This document shows, one piece after another, positions 18,287 through 27,961 of a stretch of 57,160 nucleotides of DNA. Numbering within the stretch: position 1 is the stretch's first letter; each line of letters opens with the position of its first letter. Source of the stretch: Hyphomicrobiales bacterium. GTDB lineage: Bacteria; Pseudomonadota; Alphaproteobacteria; Rhizobiales; Beijerinckiaceae. The notes under the pieces were generated by a model that saw only the letters and a list, made by a program, of their open reading frames with translations, did not search any database and was not told the origin of the DNA. The DNA lies in contig JAGWTW010000009.1 in assembly GCA_028868735.1 (NCBI GenBank), positions 1 through 57,160 on the forward strand, given 5' to 3'. The position numbers were made by a program, and so were the translations under genes.

Positions 18287-18930
18287 TTTCGGTCGCCGAC
18301 GCCGCTCGCCCCGAGAGCAGGCCCGCGTCCTTCGACCCAACCCGCACGAACCAGCTCCGGATCGAGATGCTCCTCTTCCGGCCAACCGACGCAGAGGTAG
18401 GCGATCAGCGCGAAAGTCTGGGGTTGGCCGAGGACGGCGCTGACCACGTCGGGATCGATAATCGACACCCATCCCACGCCGAGCCCCGCCGCGCGCGCTG
18501 CGAGCCAGAACATCATGATCTGGCCGACGACCGAATAATCCAGGGTTTGCGGCATCGTCTTGCGACCAAGGCCCTGGCCGCGCGTCGTCGCGCGATCGCA
18601 GAACACCGCGAACTGCACGGGCGACCGGTCGAGTCCGTCCAGCTTCAACGAAGCGTAGAGCTTCGCGCGTTCGCCTTCATAGTCGGCGAGCGCTTCGGCG
18701 TTGCACTGGGCGAAATTGTTTCGGATCGCGATGCGCTGGGCGGCGTCCGGCGCAATCCATCGCCAGGGTCGGCTGTCGCCGACGGAAGGCGCAAGCTCTG
18801 ACTGGGCGCGCAAATCCGCGATCAGGGCCGGGTCCACCGGGGTCGTGCGAAATCGCCGTACATCGCGCCGCCACGCGAAAAGGTCGGCCAGCCCGGCGCG
18901 GAAAGCCCGATCAAAAACCGGTGGGCTCAC
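18277..18930 (-). CDS. bluB: 5,6-dimethylbenzimidazole synthase BluB
   Basis: Flavin-destroying nitroreductase-fold enzyme of 217 residues that fragments FMNH2 with O2 to form dimethylbenzimidazole, the lower ligand of vitamin B12. Signatures are WRRDVRRFRTTPVDPALI, LAPSVGDSRPWRW, LYASLKLDGL, GLGRKTMPQTLDYSVVGQI and LGVGWVSIIDPDVV, ending LCVGWPEEEHLDPELVRAGW. The GTG start at 18930 overlaps the upstream GtrA stop in a GTGA, which decides it against a longer arginine-rich extension. No cobalamin synthesis genes are nearby and no B12 riboswitch was seen upstream. Confidence 0.92.
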   Translation of the reverse strand: MSPPVFDRAFRAGLADLFAWRRDVRRFRTTPVDPALIADLRAQSELAPSVGDSRPWRWIAPDAAQRIAIRNNFAQCNAEALADYEGERAKLYASLKLDGLDRSPVQFAVFCDRATTRGQGLGRKTMPQTLDYSVVGQIMMFWLAARAAGLGVGWVSIIDPDVVSAVLGQPQTFALIAYLCVGWPEEEHLDPELVRAGWVEGRGPALGASGVGDRNRT

Positions 18931-19316
18931 GTCAGCGGGCCTCCGCCGAACGTCCAGAATTTGTGCGCGAGGAAACTCCAGATCATCACAACCCCTGTCG
19001 TCACGACCTGCGCTATCAAATAGGGCGCGCCGAAGCGGTCGACGAAGAGATGCATGAACGCGAAGGTGAGGCAAAATCCGACCGCCGCGACCGCGACGAA
19101 CCGCCAGCCGGCCTCGACATGGCTGCGCGCGCTCTCGAAGACGTGCGCACGGCTCAAGGCATAGGAAACGAGGCCGCCGCCGACATAGCCGCACAGCGCG
19201 GCTGGCACCGGACGCAAAACCCCGCCCTGCACGAGCCCGATCAGCAGCCCGTAATGGACAATGGCCGCCGCGACGCCGACGACCGCGAAGGCTGAGAATT
19301 GCAGGTGGAGGCGCAC
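18927..19316 (-). CDS. GtrA family membrane protein
   Basis: Four-helix membrane protein of 129 residues of the GtrA/DPMS family, small proteins that assist flipping of polyprenyl-linked sugars or otherwise act in envelope glycosylation. The pattern LQFSAFAVVGVAAAIVHYGLL, then a GYVGGGLVSYALSRAHVF motif and the terminal WSFLAHKFWTFGG is diagnostic. Its stop overlaps the bluB start by 4 bases, so the two are coupled. No glycosyltransferase lies beside it, so its sugar pathway is not shown by context. Confidence 0.85.
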   Translation of the reverse strand: MRLHLQFSAFAVVGVAAAIVHYGLLIGLVQGGVLRPVPAALCGYVGGGLVSYALSRAHVFESARSHVEAGWRFVAVAAVGFCLTFAFMHLFVDRFGAPYLIAQVVTTGVVMIWSFLAHKFWTFGGGPLT

Positions 19317-19359
19317 CCGGGCTCCTTAACGGGAGTCGACGGCCCCGTCACGTCGCCGT

Positions 19360-19668
19360 CTATTGCTTCGGCAGGCTCGCGTAATAATCGGCGATGGCCC
19401 GCATGTCCCCGTCGGTCATGTGACGGCCCATGAACCGCATTTCCTTGTGCGGCCGCTTGCCCGAGGCGAACGCCTTGAGCTGGTTATAGAGGTAGACGTC
19501 GTGCTGGCCGGCGATATCGGGCGTCTCGGCGTCGCGCGCGATTCCGTCGGCTCCGTGGCAGGCTGCGCACTGCACGATCAGATCGTCCTTCTGGGTCTTG
19601 TCGAGCGCCAGCGCAGGCGTGACGGCGAAGTACAGCGCCAGAAGCGGCGGCAGGTTCAAAAATCTCAA
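19360..19668 (-). CDS. Small exported class I cytochrome c
   Basis: Periplasmic c-type cytochrome of about 102 residues. A signal peptide ([22 protein letters not shown]) precedes one heme site, CAACH ([11 protein letters not shown]), and a Met in [13 protein letters not shown] can be the sixth ligand. The C-terminus [14 protein letters not shown] is the usual helix of cytochrome c553/c4-like domains. Start choice: an ATG at 19677 sits directly against AAGGAG with no spacing, so the TTG at 19668, nine bases after GGAG, is more likely. It may accept electrons from bc1, but no oxidase is nearby. Confidence 0.82.
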   Translation of the reverse strand: MRFLNLPPLLALYFAVTPALALDKTQKDDLIVQCAACHGADGIARDAETPDIAGQHDVYLYNQLKAFASGKRPHKEMRFMGRHMTDGDMRAIADYYASLPKQ

Positions 19669-19811
19669 GTAAATCATCTCCTTGGGCGCCAGGGTCCGCG
19701 CCCATTCGACGCCGGCAGAGGCCTTCCGACAAGTCCGCCAATCGTCGCGGGACAAGGGCCTTTCGGGGGTTCACACCGCGCCCAATCTCGGATAGGTAGG
19801 GCGCCGATCAA

Positions 19812-19827
19812 GCCGGGCGCGCCCGGC
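19812..19827. repeat. Perfect 16-bp palindrome in the carB leader
   Basis: GCCGGGCGCGCCCGGC is its own complement and could fold into a hairpin in RNA or bind a dimeric protein. It lies 133 bp upstream of carB and 48 bp before the terminator-like stem at 19875. Confidence 0.45.
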
Positions 19828-19874
19828 GCGCGGGATTGCTTGCGAGATCGCTTGAAGGGCGCGTTCCGGCGCAG

Positions 19875-19897
19875 GGCCGGCGACGCGGCCTTTTTTT
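19875..19897 (+). terminator. Terminator-like hairpin in the carB leader (possible attenuator)
   Basis: GGCCG-GCGACG-CGGCC is followed immediately by seven T residues on the plus strand, 48 bp upstream of carB. No plus-strand gene precedes it, since the neighbouring cytochrome c gene runs the other way, so it would stop only a carB leader transcript. An alternative stem CCGGC (19866-19870)/GCCGG (19876-19880) uses the same left-arm bases and excludes the terminator. This fits a transcription attenuator. Confidence 0.55.
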
Positions 19898-19944
19898 ATG
19901 AGCGCGGGGGTCTTTGCGGCCGTCCGCGCGAGCTCCGGAAGACG

Positions 19945-22900
19945 ATGCCGAAAAGAACCGACATATCGACGATCATGATCATCGGCGCCGGGCCGATCGT
20001 CATCGGCCAGGCCTGCGAATTCGACTATTCCGGCACCCAGGCCTGCAAGACCCTGCGCGCCGAGGGCTACCGGATCGTGCTGGTGAATTCGAACCCGGCC
20101 ACGATCATGACCGATCCGGACATGGCCGACCGCACCTATGTCGAGCCCATCACGCCGGAAGTCGTCGCCAAGATCATCGAGAAGGAGCGCCACGCTCACC
20201 CCGGCGGCTTTGCGCTGTTGCCGACCATGGGCGGCCAGACCGCGCTCAATTGCGCGCTGTCGCTGAAAAGCATGGGCGTCCTCGAAAAGTTCGACGTCGA
20301 GATGATCGGCGCGACGGCGGAAGCTATCGACAAGGCCGAGGACCGCGAACTCTTCCGCGAAGCGATGACCAAGATCGGTCTCGACACGCCGCGTTCCCAT
20401 CACGTGAAGACGCTGTCCGGCGCGCTCGAGGCGCTCGACGACATCGGCCTGCCGGCGATCATCCGCCCGTCCTTCACGCTCGGCGGCACCGGCGGCGGCA
20501 TCGCCTACAACAAGGCCGAGTTCATCGAAATCGTGGAGCGCGGAATCGACGCCTCGCCGACGAGCGAGGTGCTGATCGAGGAAAGCGTCCTCGGTTGGAA
20601 GGAATACGAAATGGAAGTCGTCCGCGACAAGGCGGACAATTGCATCATCATCTGCTCGATCGAAAATCTCGATCCGATGGGCGTGCATACCGGCGATTCC
20701 ATCACGGTCGCCCCCGCGCTGACGCTGACCGACAAGGAATACCAGGTCATGCGCAACGCTTCGCTCGCCGTGCTGCGCGAGATCGGCGTCGAGACGGGCG
20801 GCTCCAACGTGCAATTCGCGATCAATCCGGAAAACGGCCGGATGATCGTGATCGAGATGAACCCACGCGTCTCGCGTTCGTCCGCGCTCGCCTCGAAAGC
20901 GACGGGCTTCCCGATAGCCAAGGTCGCGGCCAAACTCGCCGTCGGCTACACGCTCGACGAGATCGCAAACGATATCACCGGCGGCGCCACGCCCGCCTCG
21001 TTCGAACCGACGATCGATTATGTCGTCACCAAGATCCCGCGTTTCGCCTTCGAAAAATTCCCCGGCGCCGAGCCCACGCTGACGACGGCGATGAAGTCGG
21101 TCGGCGAGGCCATGGCGATCGGCCGCACCTTCGCCGAGAGCCTGCAAAAGGCTTTGCGCTCGCTCGAAACGGGCCTGTCCGGCCTCGACGAAATCGAGAT
21201 CGAGGGCCTCGGCCTCGGCGACGACAAGAATATCCTGCGCGCGGCGCTCGGCACGCCGACGCCCGACCGCATTCTCATGCTCGCGCAGGCGCTGCGCCTC
21301 GGCATGAGCGAAGCCGAAGTGCATCAGGCCTGCAAGATCGATCCGTGGTTCATCGCGCGCATCAAGGAGATCGTCGATCTGGAAGCGCGCGTGCGGGCGC
21401 ATGGCCTGCCCGAAGACGCCGAAAACCTGCGGATGCTGAAGGCCGCCGGTTTCTCGGACCTGCGCCTTGCGACGCTGACGAACGCGCAGGAGAAAGACGT
21501 GACGACGATGCGCCAAGCGCTCGATGTCCGCCCGGTCTTCAAGCGCATCGATACCTGCGCGGCCGAATTCGCCTCGCCCACCGCTTATATGTATTCGACC
21601 TACGAACGTCCGTTCGCGGGTGCGCTGGCCTGCGAGGCGCGGCCGTCCGACAAGGAGAAGATCGTCATTCTCGGCGGCGGCCCGAACCGAATCGGCCAGG
21701 GCATCGAATTCGACTATTGCTGCTGCCACGCCTGCTTTGCGCTGAGCGACGCCGGCTACGAAACCATCATGATCAATTGTAATCCGGAGACGGTGTCGAC
21801 GGATTACGATACGTCCGACCGCCTCTATTTCGAGCCGCTGACGGCCGAAGACGTGCTCGAGATTCTCACGAAGGAAAAGACGAACGGAACGTTGAAAGGC
21901 GTCATCGTGCAGTTCGGCGGCCAGACGCCGCTGAAACTCGCGCACGCACTCCAGCAGGCGGGCATCCCGATTCTCGGCACGTCGGTCGACTCGATCGACC
22001 TCGCGGAGGATCGCGACCGCTTCAAACGCCTGCTCGACAAGCTCGGCCTCAAGCAGCCGAAGAACGGCATCGCCTATTCCGTCGAGCAATCGCGGCTGGT
22101 GGCCGCCGAACTCGGCCTGCCGCTCGTCGTGCGGCCGTCCTATGTGCTCGGCGGCCGCGCCATGGCGATCATCCGCGACGAAACCGCGCTCAACGATTAT
22201 CTGCTCGACGTTCTGCCGGGTCTGGTGCCGTCCGATGTCAAGGCGCGCTATCCGAACGACAAGACCGGCCAGATCAACACCGTGCTCGGCAAGAACCCGC
22301 TCCTGTTCGACCGCTATCTGTCGGATGCGATCGAGGTCGACGTCGATTGCCTTTCGGACGGCAAGCAGGCCGTCGTCTGCGGCGTGATGGAACATATCGA
22401 GGAGGCCGGCATCCACTCCGGCGATTCGGCTTGCTCGCTGCCGCCGCGTTCGCTCGACGCCGACACGCTCGCCGAACTCGAGGCGCAGACCAGGAAGCTC
22501 GCGCTCGCGCTCGACGTGGGCGGGCTCATGAACGTGCAATATGCGCTCAAGGACGGCGAGATCTACGTGCTCGAGGTCAATCCGCGCGCCTCGCGCACGG
22601 TGCCCTTCGTCGCCAAGGTGATCGGCGAGCCGATCGCCAAGATCGCCTCGCGAATCATGGCGGGCGAGCCGCTGTCGAATTTCGATCTGAAGCCGATGCC
22701 GACCGGGCATGTCGGCGTGAAGGAGGCCGTATTCCCCTTCGCGCGCTTCCCGGGCGTCGATACGGTCCTCGGCCCGGAAATGCGTTCGACGGGCGAGGTG
22801 ATCGGCCTCGACCGCTCCTTCGAGATCGCTTTCGCCAAATCGCAGCTCGGCGGCGGCACGAAGGTGCCGCGCAAGGGCGCCGTCTTCGTTTCCGTGCGCG

Positions 22901-23283
22901 ACGAGGACAAGGCGCGCGTGCTGGACGCGATCCGCGGCCTCGTGAAGATCGGCTTCACGGTGCGCGCGACCGGCGGCACGGCGCGCTATCTCGTCGAGCA
23001 GGGCATTCCGGCCGAGCGCATCAACAAGGTGTCCGAAGGCCGGCCGCATGTCGTCGACGCGATCAAGAACGGGTCGATCCAGCTCGTATTCAACACGACC
23101 GAAGGCGCGCAGGCGCTGGCCGACTCGCGCTCGCTGCGCCGCGCGGCCCTCTTGCACAAGGCCCCCTACTACACCACTCTGGCAGGGGCGCTCGCAGCCG
23201 CCGAGGGCATCATGGCCTATGTCGGCGGCGACCTGGAAGTGCGCGCGCTGCAGGACTATTTCACGCCGGACGCCGCCGCCTGA
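19945..23283 (+). CDS. carB: Carbamoyl-phosphate synthase large subunit
   Basis: CarB, 1112 residues, makes carbamoyl phosphate from ammonia, bicarbonate and two ATP for pyrimidines and arginine. It starts [17 protein letters not shown], carries two ATP-grasp halves, each with [19 protein letters not shown] starts, the EMNPR (about residue 300) and EVNPR (about 845) magnesium-binding motifs, and a C-terminal MGS-like allosteric domain from about 940. It is slightly longer than E. coli CarB (1073), as usual in alphaproteobacteria. carA is not adjacent. The leader holds a possible attenuator. greA follows by 60 bp. Confidence 0.97.
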   Translation: MPKRTDISTIMIIGAGPIVIGQACEFDYSGTQACKTLRAEGYRIVLVNSNPATIMTDPDMADRTYVEPITPEVVAKIIEKERHAHPGGFALLPTMGGQTALNCALSLKSMGVLEKFDVEMIGATAEAIDKAEDRELFREAMTKIGLDTPRSHHVKTLSGALEALDDIGLPAIIRPSFTLGGTGGGIAYNKAEFIEIVERGIDASPTSEVLIEESVLGWKEYEMEVVRDKADNCIIICSIENLDPMGVHTGDSITVAPALTLTDKEYQVMRNASLAVLREIGVETGGSNVQFAINPENGRMIVIEMNPRVSRSSALASKATGFPIAKVAAKLAVGYTLDEIANDITGGATPASFEPTIDYVVTKIPRFAFEKFPGAEPTLTTAMKSVGEAMAIGRTFAESLQKALRSLETGLSGLDEIEIEGLGLGDDKNILRAALGTPTPDRILMLAQALRLGMSEAEVHQACKIDPWFIARIKEIVDLEARVRAHGLPEDAENLRMLKAAGFSDLRLATLTNAQEKDVTTMRQALDVRPVFKRIDTCAAEFASPTAYMYSTYERPFAGALACEARPSDKEKIVILGGGPNRIGQGIEFDYCCCHACFALSDAGYETIMINCNPETVSTDYDTSDRLYFEPLTAEDVLEILTKEKTNGTLKGVIVQFGGQTPLKLAHALQQAGIPILGTSVDSIDLAEDRDRFKRLLDKLGLKQPKNGIAYSVEQSRLVAAELGLPLVVRPSYVLGGRAMAIIRDETALNDYLLDVLPGLVPSDVKARYPNDKTGQINTVLGKNPLLFDRYLSDAIEVDVDCLSDGKQAVVCGVMEHIEEAGIHSGDSACSLPPRSLDADTLAELEAQTRKLALALDVGGLMNVQYALKDGEIYVLEVNPRASRTVPFVAKVIGEPIAKIASRIMAGEPLSNFDLKPMPTGHVGVKEAVFPFARFPGVDTVLGPEMRSTGEVIGLDRSFEIAFAKSQLGGGTKVPRKGAVFVSVRDEDKARVLDAIRGLVKIGFTVRATGGTARYLVEQGIPAERINKVSEGRPHVVDAIKNGSIQLVFNTTEGAQALADSRSLRRAALLHKAPYYTTLAGALAAAEGIMAYVGGDLEVRALQDYFTPDAAA

Positions 23284-23343
23284 CGTAGCGGCGGTCCGAC
23301 ATTTCTCGCCATTCACGCTATCCAGAATTCGGACGACAGACGT

Positions 23344-23820
23344 ATGGTTGAAAAGCTGCCGATCACCGCCGCAGGCTATACCGCCCTAGACGAAGAACTG
23401 AGGCGCCGCCAGCAGGTCGAACGTCCCAGGATCATCCAGCAGATCGCGGAAGCGCGCTCCCACGGCGATCTTTCCGAAAACGCCGAATATCACGCCGCGA
23501 AGGAGCAGCAGTCTCTCAATGAGGGACGGATCGCCGAACTCGAGGACAAGCTCGCGCGCGCCGACATCATCGACGTGTCGAAGCTGGGCGGCTCCACGAT
23601 CAAGTTCGGCGCAACCGTCACGCTGGTGGACGAGGACACCGACGAGGAACGCAAGTACCAGATCGTCGGCGAGACAGAAGCGGACGTGAAGAGCGGCCGC
23701 GTCTCGATCACCTCGCCGATCGCGCGCGCGCTCATCGGCAAGACGGTCGGCGACACGGTCGAGGTCAACACGCCCGGCGGCGGCAAGAGCTACGAGATCC
23801 TGAAAGTAGCCTTCGTGTGA
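23344..23820 (+). CDS. greA: Transcription elongation factor GreA
   Basis: GreA, 158 residues, rescues stalled RNA polymerase by stimulating transcript cleavage. The N-terminal coiled-coil hairpin carries the acidic tip (residues about 40-50: [13 protein letters not shown]) and the C-terminal FKBP-like domain contains [14 protein letters not shown] and [14 protein letters not shown]. Length agrees with the family. It is 60 bp downstream of carB, a gene order often seen in alphaproteobacteria, and probably shares its transcript. Confidence 0.97.
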   Translation: MVEKLPITAAGYTALDEELRRRQQVERPRIIQQIAEARSHGDLSENAEYHAAKEQQSLNEGRIAELEDKLARADIIDVSKLGGSTIKFGATVTLVDEDTDEERKYQIVGETEADVKSGRVSITSPIARALIGKTVGDTVEVNTPGGGKSYEILKVAFV

Positions 23821-24120
23821 GCGCGCGGGCTCGGTGCCCGTCGGCTTCCACGCCGCGCGACGCGCGTAAAGACAGCGGCTAGCGCCGCTTCGGTTTGTGG
23901 CGAGCCGCAATGCGAGCGGTGCGCGCGTCCGGCTTTGCGCTTCTGCCGTCGGACTGCAATTTGCGAAGAATTGCGCGATCGCTCTGGTCGACGCCGATCG
24001 TCACGACATATCCATACCTGCGCCGACCGGCGACGGCGCAGCGTCGTCTGTTGCAGCGCGCATATTCTCGACGATACGTCGCCGGCGATGTGAGGCCGCG
24101 CAGGGAGCTTCGTACCCGTC

Positions 24121-25143
24121 TTGACCGGATCGCTCGACCACTCGCCCGACCTGCCGGCCCTGTTCGCCGGCCGCAGATGCTGGGTTCTGACCGACGGCAA
24201 GGCCGGCGACGAAGCGCCGTGCCTGGGCCTCGCCCAAGCGCTCGGCCTCAAGCCCGAACGACGTGTGGCGCGGCCGCGCGCCCTGTTCGCCGCGCTCGCC
24301 CCGCGCGGGCCCATCGATCCGGCGGAACGGCCAGGCGTCGCCGGCAGCCCGATCGCGCCGCCCTTTCCAGACGTTCTCATCGCGTCGGGCCGCCGCGCCG
24401 TCCCCTACCTGCGCTACGTCCGGCGCGCGTCGGGCGGCCGGACGTTTACGATCTTCATCAAGGACCCGCGCGTCTCGCCCCGCGTCGCCGACGTCGTTTG
24501 GGCGCCGGCGCACGACGGGCTGCATGGCGGCAACGTCGTCGTTTCGCTCGTCGCGCCGCATCTCGTTTCAACCGACGCCTTGAGCAGCGCGCGAAAACAT
24601 CCCGATCCCCGCATTGCGGCCTTGCCCGAGCCGCGCATGGCGCTTCTGCTCGGCGGCGACAGCCGCCATCACGCCTTCGCGCAAAAGGACCGCCGCACCC
24701 TGGTCGGCGTCGTCGAATCCATGATCCTCGCGGGCGCGAGCGTGATGATCACCTCCTCGCGCCGAACGCCGCCCGCGCTGATCGAGGCGATCAAGCGCGA
24801 AATCGCCGACACGCCCAAGCGCGCCTTCCTCTGGACCGGCGGCGACGACAATCCCTACATCCAGATGCTCGCCCACGCGTCCGCGATCGTGGTCACGGCC
24901 GATTCCACCAATATGGTCGGGGAAGCCTGCGCCACCTCTGCGCCGGTGATGGTCTACGAACCGACGGGCGGCCATCCGCGCATCACGGCTTTCATAAATT
25001 CGTTGCAGAGGGCCGGCCGCGTAAAACGCTGGCTTGGCCGCCTCGAGAGCTGGCCGTGCGCGCCGGTCGACGAGACCGGGCAGATCGCGCGCGAAATCGG
25101 CCTCGCCTACGAAAAATGGCTCGCCTCCGCCCGCAAGTTGTGA
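24121..25143 (+). CDS. ELM1/GtrOC1 family protein (mitochondrial fission ELM1 homologue)
   Basis: Protein of 340 residues of the DUF1022/ELM1 family. Key features are CWVLTDGKAGDEAPCLGLAQALG at the N-terminus, IASGRRAVPYLRYVRR, LLLGGDSRHHAF, VVTADSTNMVGEAC and APVMVYEPTGGHPR, a GT-B-like fold pattern of putative glycosyltransferases. The plant member ELM1 acts in mitochondrial fission; the bacterial role is unknown. The start is a TTG at 24121: an in-frame stop lies at 24091 and no ATG or GTG comes between. The 300 bp before it (23821-24120) hold no convincing gene. Confidence 0.85.
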   Translation: MTGSLDHSPDLPALFAGRRCWVLTDGKAGDEAPCLGLAQALGLKPERRVARPRALFAALAPRGPIDPAERPGVAGSPIAPPFPDVLIASGRRAVPYLRYVRRASGGRTFTIFIKDPRVSPRVADVVWAPAHDGLHGGNVVVSLVAPHLVSTDALSSARKHPDPRIAALPEPRMALLLGGDSRHHAFAQKDRRTLVGVVESMILAGASVMITSSRRTPPALIEAIKREIADTPKRAFLWTGGDDNPYIQMLAHASAIVVTADSTNMVGEACATSAPVMVYEPTGGHPRITAFINSLQRAGRVKRWLGRLESWPCAPVDETGQIAREIGLAYEKWLASARKL

Positions 25144-25217
25144 GGCTCACTTGCGACGCGCTGTGTCCGGGATAAGGTCGGCAAAGGCGGCTTTCGTCCT
25201 GTCCGGGGGAGCGAGGG

Positions 25218-25874
25218 ATGAGCGAAATGTCGGTCGAACTGCTCGGCTTTGCAGGAGCTGCAGTATCGATATTCGTCTATGTGTCCAGCACGATGATCCC
25301 GCTGCGCATCGCCGCCGTCATCGCCAACCTCCTGCTGGCGGCCTACTTCTTTCTGCGCGGCGTCTATCCGCAATGCGCGCTCAATCTCGCGCTGCTGCCG
25401 GTCAATCTCTATCGCCTGCGCGAAATGCTCGGCCTCGTGAAGGCCGTGCGCACCGCCTCGCGCGAGGATTTCGATTTCGACTGGCTGCGCCCTTTCATGA
25501 AGCCGCTCAAGTTGCAGCCGGGAGAATATCTCTATGCGATCGGCGAGCAGGCGACGGAAGCCTATGTCGTCGTCAGCGGCGCGATCCTGATTCCTGAACG
25601 CGACGCGACCTTGAAACAGGGCGCGTTGTTCGGCGAATTCGGCATGTATTCGGTGGACAACAGGCGCACGGCTTCGGCGCGCGCGATCGGCGAGGCCGAG
25701 CTTCTGAAGATTTCCTATTCGGACATCCTGCAACTGAGCGCGCAAAATCCCACTTTCGGTTTCTATCTGACCCGCCTGATCATGCGCCGCATGCAGAAAA
25801 ATCTCGAGCTGGCGCAGAAAGAGGCCGCATCGGCCCGTCGCGAGTCGCCATCGGCCGCAATCGCGACCTCGTGA
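25218..25874 (+). CDS. Membrane-anchored cyclic-nucleotide-binding domain protein, Popeye-like layout
   Basis: Protein of 218 residues. Three short hydrophobic helices (about residues 5-70) end in NLYRLREM, followed by a linker and a cNMP-binding fold at about 90-190: LKLQPGEYLYAIGEQATEAYVVVSGAI is the beta-roll start and GALFGEFGMYSVDNRRTASARA the phosphate-binding cassette with its expected Glu and Arg. The three-helix-plus-cNMP layout resembles the Popeye-domain family; there is no HTH or kinase. GGGGGA-GCGAGGG precedes the ATG. A ligand of cAMP or cGMP is suggested by the intact cassette but not shown. Confidence 0.8.
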   Translation: MSEMSVELLGFAGAAVSIFVYVSSTMIPLRIAAVIANLLLAAYFFLRGVYPQCALNLALLPVNLYRLREMLGLVKAVRTASREDFDFDWLRPFMKPLKLQPGEYLYAIGEQATEAYVVVSGAILIPERDATLKQGALFGEFGMYSVDNRRTASARAIGEAELLKISYSDILQLSAQNPTFGFYLTRLIMRRMQKNLELAQKEAASARRESPSAAIATS

Positions 25875-25922
25875 CTTGCCCGTGATGATGCGCCTCGCTA
25901 GCTATTCGTCGGGAGGACCGCG

Positions 25923-26879
25923 ATGCTCGTCAAACGGAAGAAGTCCTGGGAAATTCCCGAGGGCCGCGCGACGCCCGAACACATGTTCTTTTCGCGACGC
26001 GAGATCATCAGGACCGCCGGCGCCATAGGCGGCGCCTTGGCCGCGCCGCGCTTCGGACGCGCAGCCGACGATCCGACGGCCGCGCTCTACCCGGCGAAGC
26101 GCAACGAGGCGTACAAGCTCGACCGCCCGGTCACGGCCGAAAAGGTCAACGCCGACTACAACAATTTCTACGAATTCGGCGCGTCCAAGCACGTCGCCGA
26201 CGCCGCACAGGCGCTCAAGGTTCGTCCGTGGTCGATCAAGATAGATGGCCTGTGCGCGAAGCCGCGCGAGATCGGCGTCGACGATCTCGTGAAAGCCTTC
26301 CCGCTCGAAGAGCGTCTCTACCGGCATCGCTGCGTGGAAGCCTGGTCGATGGCCATTCCCTGGACCGGGTTCCCGCTGGCCGCGCTGGTCAAGGCGGCCG
26401 ACCCGAAGGCGGAAGCAAAATACGTCCGCTTCGAAACCTTCTCGGATCCGAAAATGGCGCCGGGGCAAAGACAGGTCTGGTATCCCTGGCCCTACATCGA
26501 GGGCTTGCGCATCGACGAAGCGATGAACGATCTCGCCTTCATGGTCACCGGCGCCTACGGCAAGCCGCTACTCAATCAGTTCGGCGCGCCGATCCGCCTC
26601 GCGACGCCGTGGAAATACGGCTTCAAGTCGATCAAGTCGATCGTGCGGATTTCGTTCGTCGCAGAGGAGCCTGTGAGCTTCTGGCAGAAGCTGCAAGGGT
26701 CCGAATACGGCTTCTGGGCGAACGTCAATCCGCAGGTCGCCCATCCGCGCTGGTCGCAGGCGACGGAAGAAGAAATCGGCACGGGCAATCGCGTGCCGAC
26801 CTTGCTCTACAACGGTTACGGCGAAGAGGTCGCCGGACTTTACAAGGGCATGGATGAGGGTCGGACGATCTGGTTCTGA
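25923..26879 (+). CDS. msrP: Protein-methionine-sulfoxide reductase catalytic subunit MsrP
   Basis: Periplasmic molybdoenzyme of 318 residues (formerly YedY) that reduces methionine sulfoxide in envelope proteins. The Tat signal is visible as FSRREIIRTAGAIGGAL; the molybdenum-ligating Cys is in YRHRCVEAWSMAIPW (about residue 139), and FMVTGAYGKPLLNQFGAPIRL and KYGFKSIKSIVRI are strongly conserved. GGGAGG lies 6 bases before the ATG. Its usual membrane heme partner msrQ is not next to it; an SMP-30 gene follows instead. Confidence 0.95.
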   Translation: MLVKRKKSWEIPEGRATPEHMFFSRREIIRTAGAIGGALAAPRFGRAADDPTAALYPAKRNEAYKLDRPVTAEKVNADYNNFYEFGASKHVADAAQALKVRPWSIKIDGLCAKPREIGVDDLVKAFPLEERLYRHRCVEAWSMAIPWTGFPLAALVKAADPKAEAKYVRFETFSDPKMAPGQRQVWYPWPYIEGLRIDEAMNDLAFMVTGAYGKPLLNQFGAPIRLATPWKYGFKSIKSIVRISFVAEEPVSFWQKLQGSEYGFWANVNPQVAHPRWSQATEEEIGTGNRVPTLLYNGYGEEVAGLYKGMDEGRTIWF

Positions 26880-26967
26880 CCGCATAGCCCGCTTGCGCGC
26901 GAGCGTCTTTCCTCTGGCTCGGCTTCGTCGCACATTGATGCGGCAACCAGTCGGGGAAACGCAGCGC

Positions 26968-27894
26968 ATGCAGGTCGAGATCAAGGAAATCGCGTCGGGG
27001 CTCCGTTTTCCCGAAGGTCCCGTCGCCATGCCGGACGGTTCGGTCGTGCTCGTCGAAATCCAGCGCGGCACGATTTCGCGCGTCACGCCGGACGGAAAAA
27101 TTCATGTCGTCGCGACGCCCGGAGGCGGCCCGAACGGCGCCGCCCTCGGCCCGGACGGCAAGCTGTACGTGTGCAACAACGGCGGCTTCGAATGGCGCGA
27201 GACGCCCGAGCACGGCCTGCGCCCGATCGCGCAGGCAAAGGATTATGCAGGCGGACGGATCGAGCGCATCGATCTCGAAACCGGAAAGGTCGAACGCCTC
27301 TACGACCGGACGGAAAACGGCCCGCTGAAGGGGCCGAACGACATCGTCTTCGACAGGACCGGCGGCTTCTGGTTCACCGATCTGGGGAAAGGTCGCGCGC
27401 GAGAAATGGATCGCGGCGGCCTCTATTACGCGAAGGCCGACGGCTCCTCGATCGTCGAGGCGATCTATCCGATGATGACGCCGAACGGCGTCGGCCTCTC
27501 GCCGGACGAGAAGACCCTCTACGCCGCCGAGACCCAGACCGGACGCGTCTGGCAATGGAGCCTTTCGGCGCCGGGCGAGGTCGCCGCCGGCCAGTCGGGC
27601 TTCGCCGCGCGCGGCGGGCAATTGCTGGCGGGCCTGCCGGGATTCCAGCTCTTCGATTCGCTGGCGGTCGACGGCGAGGGCCACGTCTGCGTCGCGACGC
27701 TGTTCAACGGCGGCATAACGGCGATTTCGCCCGACGGCGCGCGGATCGATCATTTCGCCATGCCCGATCCCTACACCACCAACATCTGCTTCGGCGGCGC
27801 GGACCTGCGCACGGCCTATGCCACCTTGTCCTCGACCGGCAAGCTCGTCGCGTTCGAATGGCCGCGCCGGGGACTGAAGCTGAATTTCTGCTAG
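26968..27894 (+). CDS. SMP-30/gluconolactonase family beta-propeller protein
   Basis: Protein of 308 residues of the SMP-30/gluconolaconase/LRE family, metal-dependent lactonases with a six-bladed propeller. Metal-site residues are expected in LRFPEGPVAMPDG (Glu), GPNDIVFDRTGGFWFTD (Asn) and LFDSLAVDGEG (Asp), all present. The start at 26968 follows a GGGGAAA; an in-frame ATG at 26938 would add 10 residues. It is 88 bp after msrP and ends before a minus-strand terminator. Substrate lactone unknown. Confidence 0.85.
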   Translation: MQVEIKEIASGLRFPEGPVAMPDGSVVLVEIQRGTISRVTPDGKIHVVATPGGGPNGAALGPDGKLYVCNNGGFEWRETPEHGLRPIAQAKDYAGGRIERIDLETGKVERLYDRTENGPLKGPNDIVFDRTGGFWFTDLGKGRAREMDRGGLYYAKADGSSIVEAIYPMMTPNGVGLSPDEKTLYAAETQTGRVWQWSLSAPGEVAAGQSGFAARGGQLLAGLPGFQLFDSLAVDGEGHVCVATLFNGGITAISPDGARIDHFAMPDPYTTNICFGGADLRTAYATLSSTGKLVAFEWPRRGLKLNFC

Positions 27895-27961
27895 TTCAGG
27901 CGCGCGTCCCTGTCCGGAATCGCACGCGTCAGGCTGCCGGCGTTCGCGGCGGAGCGCACAC

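Noticed and set aside
19317..19359. Possible cobalamin riboswitch for the GtrA-bluB unit
   Set aside because: The space is only 43 bp and the conserved B12 box was not found here or near 18180-18276.
19771..23316. Very long open frame antisense to carB
   Set aside because: It is His/Arg/Asp-rich, has no recognisable domain, and mirrors the codon bias of carB; GC-rich DNA produces such shadows.
23879..24004. Small minus-strand frame of 41 residues resembling the start of Lrp/AsnC proteins (VDQSDRAILRKLQSDGR)
   Set aside because: Too short for the family, no ribosome binding site, and becomes basic after 20 residues. It may be a relic, but chance is as likely. The rest of 23821-24120 shows nothing.
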